The notes under the pieces: model-generated
What the model was told of the DNA's origin: nothing
The model's input: the letters and a program-made list of their open reading frames with translations, nothing else
Databases searched by the model: none
Shown here: positions 1-9,379 of the stretch, one piece after another
How the letters are laid out: the number at the start of each line of letters is the position of its first letter
How positions within the stretch are numbered: the first letter of the stretch is position 1
Source of the DNA: Neokomagataea anthophila
GTDB taxonomy: Bacteria; Pseudomonadota; Alphaproteobacteria; Acetobacterales; Acetobacteraceae
Length of the DNA stretch: 64,000 bases
Assembly: GCF_018122595.1 (NCBI RefSeq)
Contig: NZ_JAGRQH010000002.1
Location: 248,001 to 312,000, forward strand
Direction: 5' to 3'
Made by a program: the position numbers and the translations under genes

Positions 1-165
1 ATTTATAGTCATGGTTCCAATGTTAATATCCGTATTTACACCATCGCCCTGAGACGGGTCAAATGTTACCTCCACAGGCGTAGAAGTACCGTTTCCATCA
101 ATAGTTAAATCCCAAACAATCCCTTGCGTTGTTTCAAAATTACCACTTGAATTTATTGTTGTCAT
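1..165 (-). CDS. Hypothetical protein, N-terminal fragment (runs off left edge)
   Basis: An open frame of 55 codons starts with ATG at 165 and runs without a stop to base 1, so only the N-terminus is present. The visible protein begins MTTINSSGNF and is rich in Thr, Asn, Asp and Gly, with a stretch VWDLTIDGNG that looks like beta-strand surface or adhesin sequence. No signal peptide is visible at the start. The codons are much more AT-rich than in most of the window, like the 200 bases upstream of it. I do not recognise a family; a large surface-exposed or secreted protein is a guess from composition only. Confidence 0.55.
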   Translation of the reverse strand, partial: MTTINSSGNFETTQGIVWDLTIDGNGTSTPVEVTFDPSQGDGVNTDINIGTMTIN

Positions 166-364
166 TTAACTCACACCATAAAATAAATATCTACGCCTTT
201 CCGCTGTATCTTGAAACAAAAAAACACACAACTATTTTATTAACCATTTAGCAAGTTATTTTCGGAAATTTTATATAGTTTAACATCCAAAAACAAAATA
301 AAATTACTATACAAAGTAAATATGCGCACAAAAATAAATTACTATATTTCTGCACGCAATATTA
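166..364. other. AT-rich intergenic stretch
   Basis: About 200 bases of very AT-rich DNA with A-tracts and T-tracts and no open frame of note. It lies upstream of the edge-truncated minus-strand gene and downstream of the MBL-fold gene, so it probably holds the promoter of the truncated gene. No convincing -35/-10 pair could be fixed by eye. Confidence 0.5.
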
Positions 365-1291
365 TCATACTCTATTCAACGGTATCTTAATGTAACTAAC
401 GCCATCATCCTCCGGTTCTGGAAAAGTACCGCCGCGCATATTAACCTGAACCGACGGCATCAAAAGCTTTGGCATCGCTAAACCCGCATCACGAGTGGTA
501 CGCATTTTTATAAACGCCTGCTCATCTACGCCGTCTTGTACATGAATATTTGCAGAACGCTCCTCACCAACCGTTGTCTGCCAGCAATACTCATCACGTC
601 CCGGTGCTTTATAATCATGGCATAAAAATAACCTCGTCTCCGGCGGCAAGCTCAACAACCTCTGAATGGAACGATAAAGCTGCCCAGCATCACCGCCGGG
701 GAAATCTGCACGCGCCGTTCCAAAGTCAGGCATAAAAATCGTGTCTCCCACAAACACCGCGTCACCAATAAGGTAAGCAATATCCGCAGGCGTATGACCA
801 GGCAGGTGCAGCGTCATTACCGCCAACTTCCCAACCGAAAATTCATTTCCATCTTCAAACAAAGCATCAAACTGCGACCCATCCCGCACAAAGCAAGAAC
901 CCGCATTAAAAATCTTCCCAAAGACGTTCTGAACACGGATAATTTCAGCGCCGATACCTAAACGCCCACCCAACTGCTCCTGCAGCCAGGGAGCCGCAGA
1001 CAAATGATCCGCATGAACATGCGTTTCAAGCTGCCATTGTACATCTAAGCCGCTAGACGTCACATAATCGACAATTGCCTGCGCTGAAGTATATGAGGTC
1101 CGCCCCGCCGCAGCGTCATAATCCAAAACCGAATCAATGATGACAGCCTGCAATGTGACCGGACAATGCACAACATAGCTGATGGTATTTGTTGCCTCAT
1201 CAAAGAACGCTTTAATGACAGGACGAGCAGCCCCGGGTGCACGCGCCTGCTCAAGGTGCATGACAGCTGCTTGCATTACTCTATCACTCAT
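365..1291 (-). CDS. MBL-fold metallo-hydrolase, persulfide dioxygenase-like
   Basis: A 308-residue metallo-beta-lactamase-fold protein. The metal-binding motif HVHADH is at about residues 91-96, a second histidine sits in LPGHT at about 163-167, and the motif GDTIFMPDFG at about 182-191 carries a metal-bridging Asp. A late HDY supplies a further histidine. The GDTIF...D.GTARADFPGG pattern is typical of the ETHE1/Blh subgroup (glutathione persulfide dioxygenases and relatives) rather than true beta-lactamases. In that family the enzyme oxidises glutathione persulfide to sulfite and GSH using one Fe(II). No signal peptide is seen, so it is probably cytoplasmic. It is divergent from a LacI-type regulator across 163 bases. 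The class is firm; the substrate is inferred. Confidence 0.85.
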   Translation of the reverse strand: MSDRVMQAAVMHLEQARAPGAARPVIKAFFDEATNTISYVVHCPVTLQAVIIDSVLDYDAAAGRTSYTSAQAIVDYVTSSGLDVQWQLETHVHADHLSAAPWLQEQLGGRLGIGAEIIRVQNVFGKIFNAGSCFVRDGSQFDALFEDGNEFSVGKLAVMTLHLPGHTPADIAYLIGDAVFVGDTIFMPDFGTARADFPGGDAGQLYRSIQRLLSLPPETRLFLCHDYKAPGRDEYCWQTTVGEERSANIHVQDGVDEQAFIKMRTTRDAGLAMPKLLMPSVQVNMRGGTFPEPEDDGVSYIKIPLNRV

Positions 1292-1406
1292 TGCTTCCGC
1301 CTTCCCTCAACGCCATACAGCTTAATCACATGGCGCCTCATACATTTGCGCCCTCTCAAAAACATATCACTTACAGTATTATAAACCCAAATAAGACCAA
1401 CATACC

Positions 1407-1432
1407 GAAAGATGCCGAATTACGACTCTTTC
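1407..1432. promoter_or_regulatory. Possible operator: inverted repeat upstream of the LacI-family gene
   Basis: Two perfect 6-base arms, GAAAGA (1407-1412) and TCTTTC (1427-1432), flank a 14-base spacer. The repeat lies 22 bases upstream of the LacI-family start and inside the divergent intergenic region. Placement fits autoregulation or control of the MBL gene, but six-base arms occur often by chance. Confidence 0.2.
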
Positions 1433-1454
1433 CGATTATGTTAAGAGACAAAAC

Positions 1455-2576
1455 ATGAAACCACCCGGCTCACTTCCCTCCCCCCGCCCCCACATCACGC
1501 AAGGCCGTATTCATTCCCGGCGCAAAGTTACGCTCAAAGACGTCGCTGCACGATTAAATGTCTCTCACACAACAGTATCGAACGCCTATATTCGTCCCAA
1601 TCAACTCTCTTCCACACTGAGAGAACGCATATTCGCCGTTGCCCAAGAGCTTGGATATACCGGCCCAGATCCCGCCGCCAAACAACTCGCAACCGGCCGC
1701 GCAGGGGCAATCGGCTTTCTTTTTAGCGAAGAACTACCTTACGCCTTTACCGACCCCGCGATTGTGTCTGTTCTACAGGGCGTCGCAGAAAGTTGTACGC
1801 GCCGCAATTCAGATCTCGCACTCATCTCAGCCGGCGATAATTTACGTGACAATGAAGCACCTGTATCACTCGGCCACGCTGCCGTAGATGGATATATTTT
1901 ATACTCCATGGCTCCAGATAACCGCTGCGCCATTATGGCCCAACAACGCAACGTACCCCTTATCGTTATCGATCAACCACGCCTCGACAATATTTCCTTT
2001 GTCGGCATAGATGACTGCGCCGCCGCAGCACAAGCAGCCCAAAAATTACTTGATCTCGGCCATAGGCGCTTCGGCATCCTGTCGTTAAAAACAGCTCATG
2101 ATAATTACTGCGGCCCACTTACCCCCAAACGCCGCGCTAATATTGCCCACAGCACCATTGCCATGCGCTTGGAAGGCTATCTTTCAACGCTACAAAAAGC
2201 GGGCATAGAACCGAATCATGTTCCGTGCTGGGAAATCCCTGTAAACTCAGAGGCAGCTGGCGCAGAAGGTGCACACTATCTCTTGCAAAGCTCATCTCGT
2301 CCAACAGCTATACTTGCCATGAGCGACCGTATCGCCATTGGCGCCATGCGGGCCGTACGAAGCACAGGCCTCAACATTCCACAGGACCTCTCTGTTTTTG
2401 GCTTTGACGACATCCCCGCTGCCGAAACGGCTGGCCTCAGCACAATCCGACAGCCCCACACTCAAAAAGGCATTGAAGCCGCCCGATTGTTATTATTAAA
2501 AGAAGCCCGGCAAAATGTTATTCTCGATACACAAGTCATTCAACGTGACAGCACCGGCCCTGCCCCCTCCACCTAA
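1455..2576 (+). CDS. LacI/GalR-family transcriptional regulator
   Basis: A 373-residue regulator. After a basic N-terminal extension of about 22 residues comes a LacI-type helix-turn-helix (VTLKDVAARLNVSHTTVSNA, about residues 25-44) and hinge helix, then a periplasmic-binding-protein-like effector domain with the usual blocks (GAIGFLF near 75, GFDDIPAA near 320). LacI-family proteins bind palindromic operators and respond to a sugar or other small molecule, which cannot be told here. The ATG at 1455 has a modest AGAGA element upstream. No sugar operon is adjacent; the only divergent partner is the MBL-fold gene. The stop TAA shares three bases with the stop of the convergent HAD gene. Confidence 0.9.
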   Translation: MKPPGSLPSPRPHITQGRIHSRRKVTLKDVAARLNVSHTTVSNAYIRPNQLSSTLRERIFAVAQELGYTGPDPAAKQLATGRAGAIGFLFSEELPYAFTDPAIVSVLQGVAESCTRRNSDLALISAGDNLRDNEAPVSLGHAAVDGYILYSMAPDNRCAIMAQQRNVPLIVIDQPRLDNISFVGIDDCAAAAQAAQKLLDLGHRRFGILSLKTAHDNYCGPLTPKRRANIAHSTIAMRLEGYLSTLQKAGIEPNHVPCWEIPVNSEAAGAEGAHYLLQSSSRPTAILAMSDRIAIGAMRAVRSTGLNIPQDLSVFGFDDIPAAETAGLSTIRQPHTQKGIEAARLLLLKEARQNVILDTQVIQRDSTGPAPST

Positions 2577-3232
2577 ACAGGTAGGGCCAACAAACCCTTC
2601 ACATCATCCATCACGTAGTCCGGCTGCTGCTCAAGACACTGTTCTGTATGGCCATGCCCATAACGCGCCCAGCACGATGCCAAGCCTGCACGTCGCGCAA
2701 ATAAAAGATCTGCCGTCGTATCACCAACCATGACAAAACGCTCCAAGGCGGCCTCAGGATATAAAAGACGTACCCGCTCTTCCATCACCCGAATATCAGG
2801 CTTTACAGGCTGCCCTACCTCTGAACCAATCACACCATCAAAAAAATGCCCTAGCTGAAAGCGCTGAATACTCGCTAAGACTGTCGGCGCATGCTTGTTG
2901 CTCAAAACAGCTAGATGGACATTTTTCGCCTTCAAAGCTTCCAAAACCGGCACGACCCCATCAAACAGGACCGTCTTGCGTTCATCTTCATCTAAATAAC
3001 GCGCACGATAGGCCCGCTCAAAAGCCTGCGCTTTTAAAGCATCACTCTGAGGCACAAAAGCCTGAAACAAGGTCGCTAACGTTCCACCTCGTGACAATTG
3101 CTCTTTTAAAGCCTCTATACTCGGTGCAGGCTCTTGCACCGCTTCAAAAGCAAGAGACAAACACGACAAAATGGCAGGACGCGTTTCCGCTAAAGTGCCA
3201 TCATAATCAAGCAAAAAAATATCGTGTGGCAT
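2573..3232 (-). CDS. HAD-family hydrolase, phosphoglycolate phosphatase-like
   Basis: A 219-residue HAD-superfamily phosphatase. Motif I is DYDGTLAE at residues 9-16 (nucleophile Asp9, acid Asp11), motif II is VLSNKHAP near 114-121, and motif IV includes GDTTAD near 173-178. The helical cap after motif I is of the Gph/PGMB type. The family dephosphorylates small phosphorylated metabolites such as 2-phosphoglycolate; the actual substrate is not visible. It is the last gene of a minus-strand run: membrane protein, GT4, MliC-like protein, this gene, with a 38-base gap to the gene before. Size and motifs are normal. Confidence 0.85.
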   Translation of the reverse strand: MPHDIFLLDYDGTLAETRPAILSCLSLAFEAVQEPAPSIEALKEQLSRGGTLATLFQAFVPQSDALKAQAFERAYRARYLDEDERKTVLFDGVVPVLEALKAKNVHLAVLSNKHAPTVLASIQRFQLGHFFDGVIGSEVGQPVKPDIRVMEERVRLLYPEAALERFVMVGDTTADLLFARRAGLASCWARYGHGHTEQCLEQQPDYVMDDVKGLLALPV

Positions 3233-3270
3233 AAAACTCTTACCCTAAAAGCGGCGCCTAAAAAGAACGA

Positions 3271-3699
3271 TTAATGGACTTCTTTACACGTCAAAAGAGC
3301 TTTGCCCTGCTCCACACCTGAGAAGCTAACTTCCCCATGGTCTTCCCACCACTCATAGGAACCCGCGGCATATTTTGCACCGCTGGCAGACACAACATTC
3401 GCAAAAACTTGCGTCTTGTTTTGAATGCTTACCGCAAGCAAACTTATATCATCCAAATTAATATAAGCCGCACTAAAGACACCCTTCGGCAAAACTGAAC
3501 GCAATGCCGCAGGCTGCTCCGCGCATTTATAACGAACACGCTGGACCACAACCTTCTGAGTACTCTTAAACGATAACGGAATTTGCAGAGTGCTGCTAAC
3601 CGTAGCGGCCTGCAGCATAGGCGGTGCTACGAAAAGCCCCAAACCTAATGCACACATCATGCTAAAACGCGCACAGTATCCCACATTACATCTCCTCAT
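3271..3699 (-). CDS. Exported MliC-like protein (C-type lysozyme inhibitor family)
   Basis: A 142-residue exported protein with a signal peptide (MRRCNVGYCARFSMMCALGL, then a hydrophobic stretch ending near LQAA at about 32). The mature part has the MliC pattern: an early YKC (Cys near 58), a central beta-rich section, the block SGAKYAAGSYEWWEDHG at about 104-120, and a final LLTCKE cysteine likely to pair with the first. MliC/PliC proteins bind and block C-type lysozymes in the periplasm or outer membrane. There is no lipobox Cys at the cleavage site, so it would be periplasmic and soluble (PliC-like). It lies in an operon with a glycosyltransferase and a HAD phosphatase. Confidence 0.65.
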   Translation of the reverse strand: MRRCNVGYCARFSMMCALGLGLFVAPPMLQAATVSSTLQIPLSFKSTQKVVVQRVRYKCAEQPAALRSVLPKGVFSAAYINLDDISLLAVSIQNKTQVFANVVSASGAKYAAGSYEWWEDHGEVSFSGVEQGKALLTCKEVH

Positions 3700-3725
3700 T
3701 CAGTGCAGCTTACTTCCGTAAGGCA

Positions 3726-4778
3726 TCAAGAGTGTGTCAAAGCTCTGTAAAAATCGTCAAGCCGTTTTACTTGAACCTCCGGCCTCCACATGGTCATATC
3801 GCGCTCCGACACTACGGACGCCCGTAACCTTTGCAGCCCCTCTATCAAAGCCTCTACCGAAACAGGCTGCACAAGGCTTTCCGGCTCGTCCGACAAAATA
3901 TCAAGCACCCCACCGGCAGCCGTGGCACATACAGGCAGTCCCGCCGCCATTGCTTCTAATAAGACCAAACCAAACGGCTCATGATCTGAGGGTAAAACAA
4001 AGCCATCAAACGCAGCCAATAACGCGGGCATATCCGTACGATACCCCAAAAAGCGAATCTCCGATGCACCTCGTGCCTGAGCCTCCAAAGCCTCGCGCTC
4101 TGGTCCATCTCCGATCAAAACCAAAGTGGTAGCGCCCCCAAACCCTCCATCACGCCACGCTTTTATAAGACGAGAAAAACCTTTTTCTGGGACCATGCGC
4201 CCAGCGCCGACCACAAGAAATGCGCTTTCAGGCAAGTCCAAAAAAGTACGCATGCGCATCCTCTGAGCCTCACGCTCCTGGGATGAAACGGTTAAGGCCG
4301 TCCAATTGGGCACTAAAGCGGCACACCGTCTCTTTTCGCGCGGCAATGTGTCCATTTGCCATTGGGCAATACACACTAGGCCATCGTGTACACCATAACT
4401 GCGGGCACGATAGCGTGTGTGCAATGTCGCAATAATCGGTGCGCACCCACCAAGCCCCAAACGCCGCAACCAACTGACACGAGCTGAGGCTCTCCCCAAA
4501 TGCGTATGCACAATATCATAACGCCCCGAGCGCCAAAGAGCTGCTAAGCGCCACAAATACCCCAAACGCCCAGCACGGATCACGCGTACAGATGGCGCCA
4601 AATGCTCCGTAATATCCCCACCTGTACGCGGATCACGGGTGTTACGCTCCAAGAGAAGCGTAACATCATGCTCTTGTGCTTGGAGTTCTGTTAATTGGGC
4701 GACGTGCCGTTCCGTACCGGCAAACTCGCGGGTCGATAGCGCATGCAAAATATGCAAACGCTGATGCCCCTCGACCAT
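3726..4778 (-). CDS. Glycosyltransferase family 4
   Basis: A GT-B retaining glycosyltransferase of about 350 residues. The N-terminal domain has LHALSTREFAGTERHVAQL, typical of GT4 donor-enzyme openings. The C-terminal half has VGAGRMVPEKGFSRLIKAW and the E-x7-E nucleotide-sugar motif in EPFGLVLLEAMAAGLPVCAT. It is predicted cytoplasmic or membrane-associated, adding a sugar to an envelope glycan or lipid. The frame is open to 4826, but that start would overlap the upstream gene by 28 bases; I place the start at the ATG at 4778, 16 codons in, which leaves a 20-base gap. Acceptor and sugar are unknown. It is co-transcribed with the small membrane protein upstream. Confidence 0.85.
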   Translation of the reverse strand: MVEGHQRLHILHALSTREFAGTERHVAQLTELQAQEHDVTLLLERNTRDPRTGGDITEHLAPSVRVIRAGRLGYLWRLAALWRSGRYDIVHTHLGRASARVSWLRRLGLGGCAPIIATLHTRYRARSYGVHDGLVCIAQWQMDTLPREKRRCAALVPNWTALTVSSQEREAQRMRMRTFLDLPESAFLVVGAGRMVPEKGFSRLIKAWRDGGFGGATTLVLIGDGPEREALEAQARGASEIRFLGYRTDMPALLAAFDGFVLPSDHEPFGLVLLEAMAAGLPVCATAAGGVLDILSDEPESLVQPVSVEALIEGLQRLRASVVSERDMTMWRPEVQVKRLDDFYRALTHS

Positions 4779-4798
4779 ACAATCATTCTTTCGGTGAA

Positions 4799-5332
4799 TC
4801 AGCGGATCTGTCCACTTGTCTGCCACGGCCCATCAATCACGGACCCAGTGCTGTGAGCAAAACGTGCACGCGGCGGCTTCGGTTGGCACGCTACAAAATA
4901 CAGGCCCAGCACAAACGTCACCTGCGAAAGCAGCATAATAATGGCCAGCTCAAAAATAGAACCATAAGCGCCAATACACCACCAGCCCTGATACACAACA
5001 AACCCAATAGCGATCAGACGCTGCGCCATAAGCATAGGCCGCAATGGATTCATCATTCCGGGACGAACCAAAGGCGCGCTACGCTTCATGCCCATGAAAA
5101 ATGCAAAATTCATCAGCCATATAAGGCCAGAATCCATCACCGCAGAGAAAGAGGCACCAAACAGCACAATCGGCAAAAATAAGGCCAACGCAGTCAACAT
5201 CAGCGAACCGAGCTGAAAGCTCATACCCAACTGAATAGCTGCCCTTTCATAAGGGAGCCGATCTGCAACGGGTTGGAACAGATGGTCAATCAACCAGCCA
5301 TCCCAACGAGTAAGACGTTCACCAAGAGTCAT
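4799..5332 (-). CDS. Hypothetical membrane protein
   Basis: A 177-residue protein with about four hydrophobic segments (roughly residues 38-60, 65-82, 105-120 and 125-150), a charged N-terminus (MTLGERLTRWDGWLIDHL) and a polar, basic C-terminal tail. I do not recognise the family. It is the first gene of the minus-strand run that continues with a GT4, so it may help membrane-linked glycan synthesis, but nothing in its sequence shows this. The opposite-strand frames here lack protein-like character. Confidence 0.7.
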   Translation of the reverse strand: MTLGERLTRWDGWLIDHLFQPVADRLPYERAAIQLGMSFQLGSLMLTALALFLPIVLFGASFSAVMDSGLIWLMNFAFFMGMKRSAPLVRPGMMNPLRPMLMAQRLIAIGFVVYQGWWCIGAYGSIFELAIIMLLSQVTFVLGLYFVACQPKPPRARFAHSTGSVIDGPWQTSGQIR

Positions 5333-5469
5333 AACCCGTTCTTACTGCACTCCCGCGTGGCACGCACATCTTTTTCACTCACGGCCTTATTAAAAACAAC
5401 ACGACTAGACAGTCTCAGAAACGTAACGCTAACGTCACTGTTACAACATATTTCTAGGAATCTTACTCT

Positions 5470-8157
5470 ATGCTCAACTTTACCCGTCTCTCACGCTCTG
5501 CCCTCATGGCAGCATCTATTTTAACCGCACCTATTCTCAGCAGTGCTCCCGCACAGGCACAAACCACAACACAGGAAAGCAACGTCACACGTGCTACGCT
5601 TTCTAACGGCTTACACGTTGTCATCATCCGCGACCCGCTCGCTCCAGTCGTGCAAACGATGATCAATTATGAGACCGGCTCGGTCAACGCACCCAAGGGT
5701 TTCTCTGGCACAGCGCATGCACTCGAACACATGATGTTCAACGGGGCGAAAACTCTCTCACGGGACCAGCTTTCAACCATCAGCGCGCAACTCGGCAATA
5801 ATGATAATGCCGACACGACCACGGACGTCACTCAATATTACTTCAGCGCTCCTGCTGCTGATCTCAACGTCCCACTACAAATTGAAGCTGGCCGTATGCG
5901 TGGCCTGAACATTACCGACAAAGAATGGGCACATGAAAAAGGCGCGATTGAGCAAGAAGTCTCTCGTGATCTCTCCAGCCCGTTCTACCGTATGTTCGCG
6001 CAAATCAACGGTATTCTGTTCAAAAACACCCCTTATGAAGAAGATGCCCTCGGCTCACGCCCCTCTTTTGATAAAACCACAGCCAAAACGCTACGTGATT
6101 TTTATGACCACTGGTACGGCCCCAATAACGCTACTCTTGTCATCACAGGTGACGTAAACCCAAAAGATGCTTTAGCCCAAGTCGAAGCAGCCTTTGGCAA
6201 AATCCCCGCGATTACACTGCCCACACGCCCAACCGTCTCCCCAACGCCCATCACATCTCAATCCATCAAGCTGGACACGGACCTCCCGGCCACCATCTTG
6301 GTGAATGCATGGCAAGCTCCCGGCGCACGAGACAAAAACTACGCCGCCTTCATCCTCTTGGTTGACGCTTTAAGCAGCCACCGGGCTGACTTCTTCGGCC
6401 TCGTCCCCGCAGGCAAGGCACTCGACACAGGGATTGAATACGACCCCAACCCACAAGCGGGCCTCGCATTCAGCTATGCAGCACTCCCACCAACAGCCAA
6501 CCCGGAGCCACTCCGCAAGGCCATGGCGGCTATCCTCGAAAATTACCGCAAAAATGGCATTCCTGAGGAACTGATCGAAGCTGCACGGCTCAACGAAATC
6601 GCTTCCCTCGAATTTAACGCTAATAGCATCTCAGGCTTGGCCAGCACATGGTCACAAGCACTGACATTTAATCACCTGAACAGCCCGCAAGACATAATTG
6701 CGGCCTTCAAAAACGTCAGTAAAGCGCAAGTCGATGAGCTTGCACGCACCGTGCTGGATCCAAACCATATGCTCACCGCAACCCTGACCCCGAGTAAAAA
6801 GGGCGCTCCCACGGGGGAAAAAGGCTTCGGCGGTACAGAATCATTTTCGTCCCCTCCCTCAGGGAAAGTGGACCTCCCAAGCTGGGCCACAGAAGCTCTC
6901 TCCCGCGTAACACTCCCCCCAGAGGCCCCCATTCCAACCGCCTACACGCTCCCCAACGGACTACGCTTAATCGTCCAACCTGAACATGTTAGCCACACCA
7001 TCGTGCTGCAAGGAATGATCCGCCAAAACGCAGACCTCCAACAGCCTAAAGGCAAAGAAGGTGTTGCCGGTCTCACTGGATCCCTCTTCCTTTTCGGCTC
7101 CAAACAGCATGACCGCCTTGCTCTCGCCCGTGCCTTTGATGACCTCGCCGCGAGCGAAAGTGCCGGAGCGTCATTCAGCCTTTCTTCTTTAACGGATGCG
7201 TTCCCCAAAGCCTTAAGCCTCTTAGCTGAGCATGAGCTAACACCAGCCTTCCCCGCTCAAGCATTCCGCATCCAACAAGTACAAGCGGCACAAGCAACTT
7301 CTGGCCTCCTCCAATCGCCCGGGTACAAGTTTGGGCGTGCACGCGACGCAGCCCTCGTACCAGCCAATGACCCAACGCTGCGTGAAGCAACACCTCAAAG
7401 CATCATGGGCATTACGTTGTCAGACGTACAAAACTACTACGCCGCCAATTACCGCCCTGACCTCGCCACCATTGTCGTGATTGGTGATATCACCCCGGAA
7501 GCCGCTCGCACAGAAATTGAAAAAGCCTTTGGCGGTTGGACCGCTCACGGCCCAACCCCTCAGTTAGACTTCCCAACAATCCCACTCAGCAAAGCCTCCC
7601 AAATTAACGTTGCCGACCCCGGACGCTCACAAGATGAAGTCCATCTCTCTGAGACTATTGGCCTCAATATTAATGACCCACAGCATTATGCGCTTACTGT
7701 CGGCAATGCTATCTTGGGTGACGGCTTCTCATCACTTCTCATGCAAGACCTGCGCGTAAAAACCGGCTATGTTTACGGTGTAGGCAGCGGCTTTAATTAC
7801 TCACGCACACGCGGAACGTTCTCGATTTCGTTCGGATCAGACCCAAGCAAAGTCTCCAAAGCGCGTGAACATGCACTGCAAGATGTTGAGACCATGCGTA
7901 CGAAGCCCGTCTCAACGGATACACTCAACCTCGCTAAAGCAGCACTCCTACGAGACCTCCCTGTCGAACGCTCCAGCTTCGGTGGGCTAGCGTCGAATAT
8001 TCTCAGCCTTAGTAACCTTGGCCGCCCGTTGGACACCCCCAACGTTATGGCAAAAGCCATTTACACGATGACCCCCGAACAAGTTCAGGCTGCCTTCGCA
8101 CAGTGGATTCGCCCTCATGACTTGGCTCAAGCTGTTCTCGGGCCTGCCCCACAATAA
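5470..8157 (+). CDS. M16-family zinc metallopeptidase, two-domain, exported
   Basis: An 895-residue pitrilysin-family (M16) protease with a signal peptide cleaved after about residue 30 (APAQA). The inverted zinc motif HALEH is at residues 83-87 and the distal metal-ligand glutamate is in [10 protein letters not shown]. The protein has two tandem M16 halves: N-terminal, catalytic, about 38-450; C-terminal, about 495-890, which has no HxxEH and so is the usual inactive partner half. Such enzymes degrade oligopeptides in the periplasm. An AGGA element precedes the ATG by about 10 bases. It is transcribed alone and followed by a strong hairpin terminator. Confidence 0.93.
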   Translation: MLNFTRLSRSALMAASILTAPILSSAPAQAQTTTQESNVTRATLSNGLHVVIIRDPLAPVVQTMINYETGSVNAPKGFSGTAHALEHMMFNGAKTLSRDQLSTISAQLGNNDNADTTTDVTQYYFSAPAADLNVPLQIEAGRMRGLNITDKEWAHEKGAIEQEVSRDLSSPFYRMFAQINGILFKNTPYEEDALGSRPSFDKTTAKTLRDFYDHWYGPNNATLVITGDVNPKDALAQVEAAFGKIPAITLPTRPTVSPTPITSQSIKLDTDLPATILVNAWQAPGARDKNYAAFILLVDALSSHRADFFGLVPAGKALDTGIEYDPNPQAGLAFSYAALPPTANPEPLRKAMAAILENYRKNGIPEELIEAARLNEIASLEFNANSISGLASTWSQALTFNHLNSPQDIIAAFKNVSKAQVDELARTVLDPNHMLTATLTPSKKGAPTGEKGFGGTESFSSPPSGKVDLPSWATEALSRVTLPPEAPIPTAYTLPNGLRLIVQPEHVSHTIVLQGMIRQNADLQQPKGKEGVAGLTGSLFLFGSKQHDRLALARAFDDLAASESAGASFSLSSLTDAFPKALSLLAEHELTPAFPAQAFRIQQVQAAQATSGLLQSPGYKFGRARDAALVPANDPTLREATPQSIMGITLSDVQNYYAANYRPDLATIVVIGDITPEAARTEIEKAFGGWTAHGPTPQLDFPTIPLSKASQINVADPGRSQDEVHLSETIGLNINDPQHYALTVGNAILGDGFSSLLMQDLRVKTGYVYGVGSGFNYSRTRGTFSISFGSDPSKVSKAREHALQDVETMRTKPVSTDTLNLAKAALLRDLPVERSSFGGLASNILSLSNLGRPLDTPNVMAKAIYTMTPEQVQAAFAQWIRPHDLAQAVLGPAPQ

Positions 8158-8165
8158 TCCAACCA

Positions 8166-8190
8166 TGTCAGGGAGCGTTACTCCCTGACA
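8166..8190. terminator. Perfect hairpin after the M16 gene
   Basis: Arms TGTCAGGGAG (8166-8175) and CTCCCTGACA (8181-8190) pair perfectly over 10 bases around the loop CGTTA. There is no T-tract, so it may protect the mRNA 3' end or add to the terminator 20 bases further on. Confidence 0.5.
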
Positions 8191-8209
8191 CTTCCCTCAC
8201 CCCAACAAT

Positions 8210-8245
8210 AAAAAAGGCGAGAAGCTTACGCTCCTCGCCTTTTTT
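8210..8245. terminator. Bidirectional Rho-independent terminator
   Basis: Arms AAAAAAGGCGAG (8210-8221) and CTCGCCTTTTTT (8234-8245) are perfect complements around a 12-base loop. A-tract and T-tract flanks make it work in both directions. It serves the plus-strand M16 gene and the convergent minus-strand glycosyltransferase cluster. Confidence 0.9.
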
Positions 8246-8276
8246 AATCCCTCATGCCCGAAAGCAAATAATGGGG

Positions 8277-9347
8277 TTAGCCGCCAATCAAGCCTTCAGA
8301 CTTCAATACAGCCAAAGCTTGCTCAATACGATGCTTGTACAAATGCTCATTATTCGTACGTTCTTGCGCCTTACGGGCCATGCTTAAACGCTTCGCGTCA
8401 TCGTTCAGATATGTCTGAACCAGCTTCTCAAAATCCTTACGGTTTGAGAAGGTTGGAATTTCATCTGCACGGAAATAGCGGCGGATTTCATGCGTATCTT
8501 CATGAAACACTTGGAAAGCACCTGCCAATGCCGCTTCAAAAGTACGCGGCCCCGGCGTTGAAGGTGCAATAACGAAGCGCTTATTTTCAAAGTGCAGCGA
8601 ACGACCCAAGTTCAACACCAGCTTAGAACGACGATACAGTTCAACCAGTTGGTTTTTCTCAATACGCGCATCAGAGAAACCAATCCCCAACTCACCCCAA
8701 CCCGGACCAATGATCTTAATGTTCAGATCGCGCAGAACCGGCAGCAAATTGCGGACAATATCCTTACGGCTCGTGAAAGCAACGCCACAGAAAAGAACAT
8801 CAATCGTCTTTTCCACCGTTTCATCAATCGGCATGTAATGCAGCTTAGGGCTAGCAGCCAGCGGAAGGTGGAACACCCGGTCACGCTGATAGAAATTATG
8901 GCCCCAACGATCACAGGAGAAAACAATGTCAAAATCATCCGCTACGCGGTAATTCGCATCTTGCTCGTAGGGATCTTCCGTTGCCCAGAAAACTGTTACA
9001 GCACCAATCTTACGCGCTTCACGGCACACTTCACCGAAATACGTACTTTCTGGAAGATAAGAGCCAATTGCGAACACAATCGTCGGCTTCAAAACCGCCA
9101 CTGAAGCCGCAGCAGCAGAAATATGAACGGCTGTTACGTTATCTTCACCAAAGCATGCAGCCCAACCATCCATGATGGACTCACGGATCTGCGCATTGGC
9201 TTGGCTTTCATAACGCCCACCACTGCAAACAAGAACACGACCCGACATACCAGAGGCCAATGCTGCCGTTTCGTCAGGACGTTCAATCACGGTTTCCGAC
9301 ATTACTTCACCTGTTTCCTCAAATAGTTCGCTATCGCGAAACGGCAT
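8277..9347 (-). CDS. CgeB-like glycosyltransferase
   Basis: A 356-residue protein of the CgeB/DUF3880-type GT-B family. Its first domain has FWATEDPYEQDANYRVADDF and a second conserved patch FHLPLAASPKLHYMP. The C-terminal domain has PGPRTFEAALAGAFQVFHED, the usual nucleotide-sugar-binding end of this family. The same blocks occur in the N-terminal third of the 1115-residue gene two places upstream, so the two are paralogues. The frame opens at 9347; an ATG at 9302 with a better AGGTGA element is an alternative start. It is the last gene of a three-gene operon. The likely role is adding sugars to a surface polymer or protein; the acceptor is unknown. Confidence 0.8.
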   Translation of the reverse strand: MPFRDSELFEETGEVMSETVIERPDETAALASGMSGRVLVCSGGRYESQANAQIRESIMDGWAACFGEDNVTAVHISAAAASVAVLKPTIVFAIGSYLPESTYFGEVCREARKIGAVTVFWATEDPYEQDANYRVADDFDIVFSCDRWGHNFYQRDRVFHLPLAASPKLHYMPIDETVEKTIDVLFCGVAFTSRKDIVRNLLPVLRDLNIKIIGPGWGELGIGFSDARIEKNQLVELYRRSKLVLNLGRSLHFENKRFVIAPSTPGPRTFEAALAGAFQVFHEDTHEIRRYFRADEIPTFSNRKDFEKLVQTYLNDDAKRLSMARKAQERTNNEHLYKHRIEQALAVLKSEGLIGG

Positions 9348-9379
9348 TAACCTACCAGTTCAATGAAAGCCTGATCTGA

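Noticed and set aside
4676-5182. Plus-strand open frame of 168 codons
   Set aside because: Antisense to the GT4 and the membrane protein; the translation is low-complexity and matches no family.
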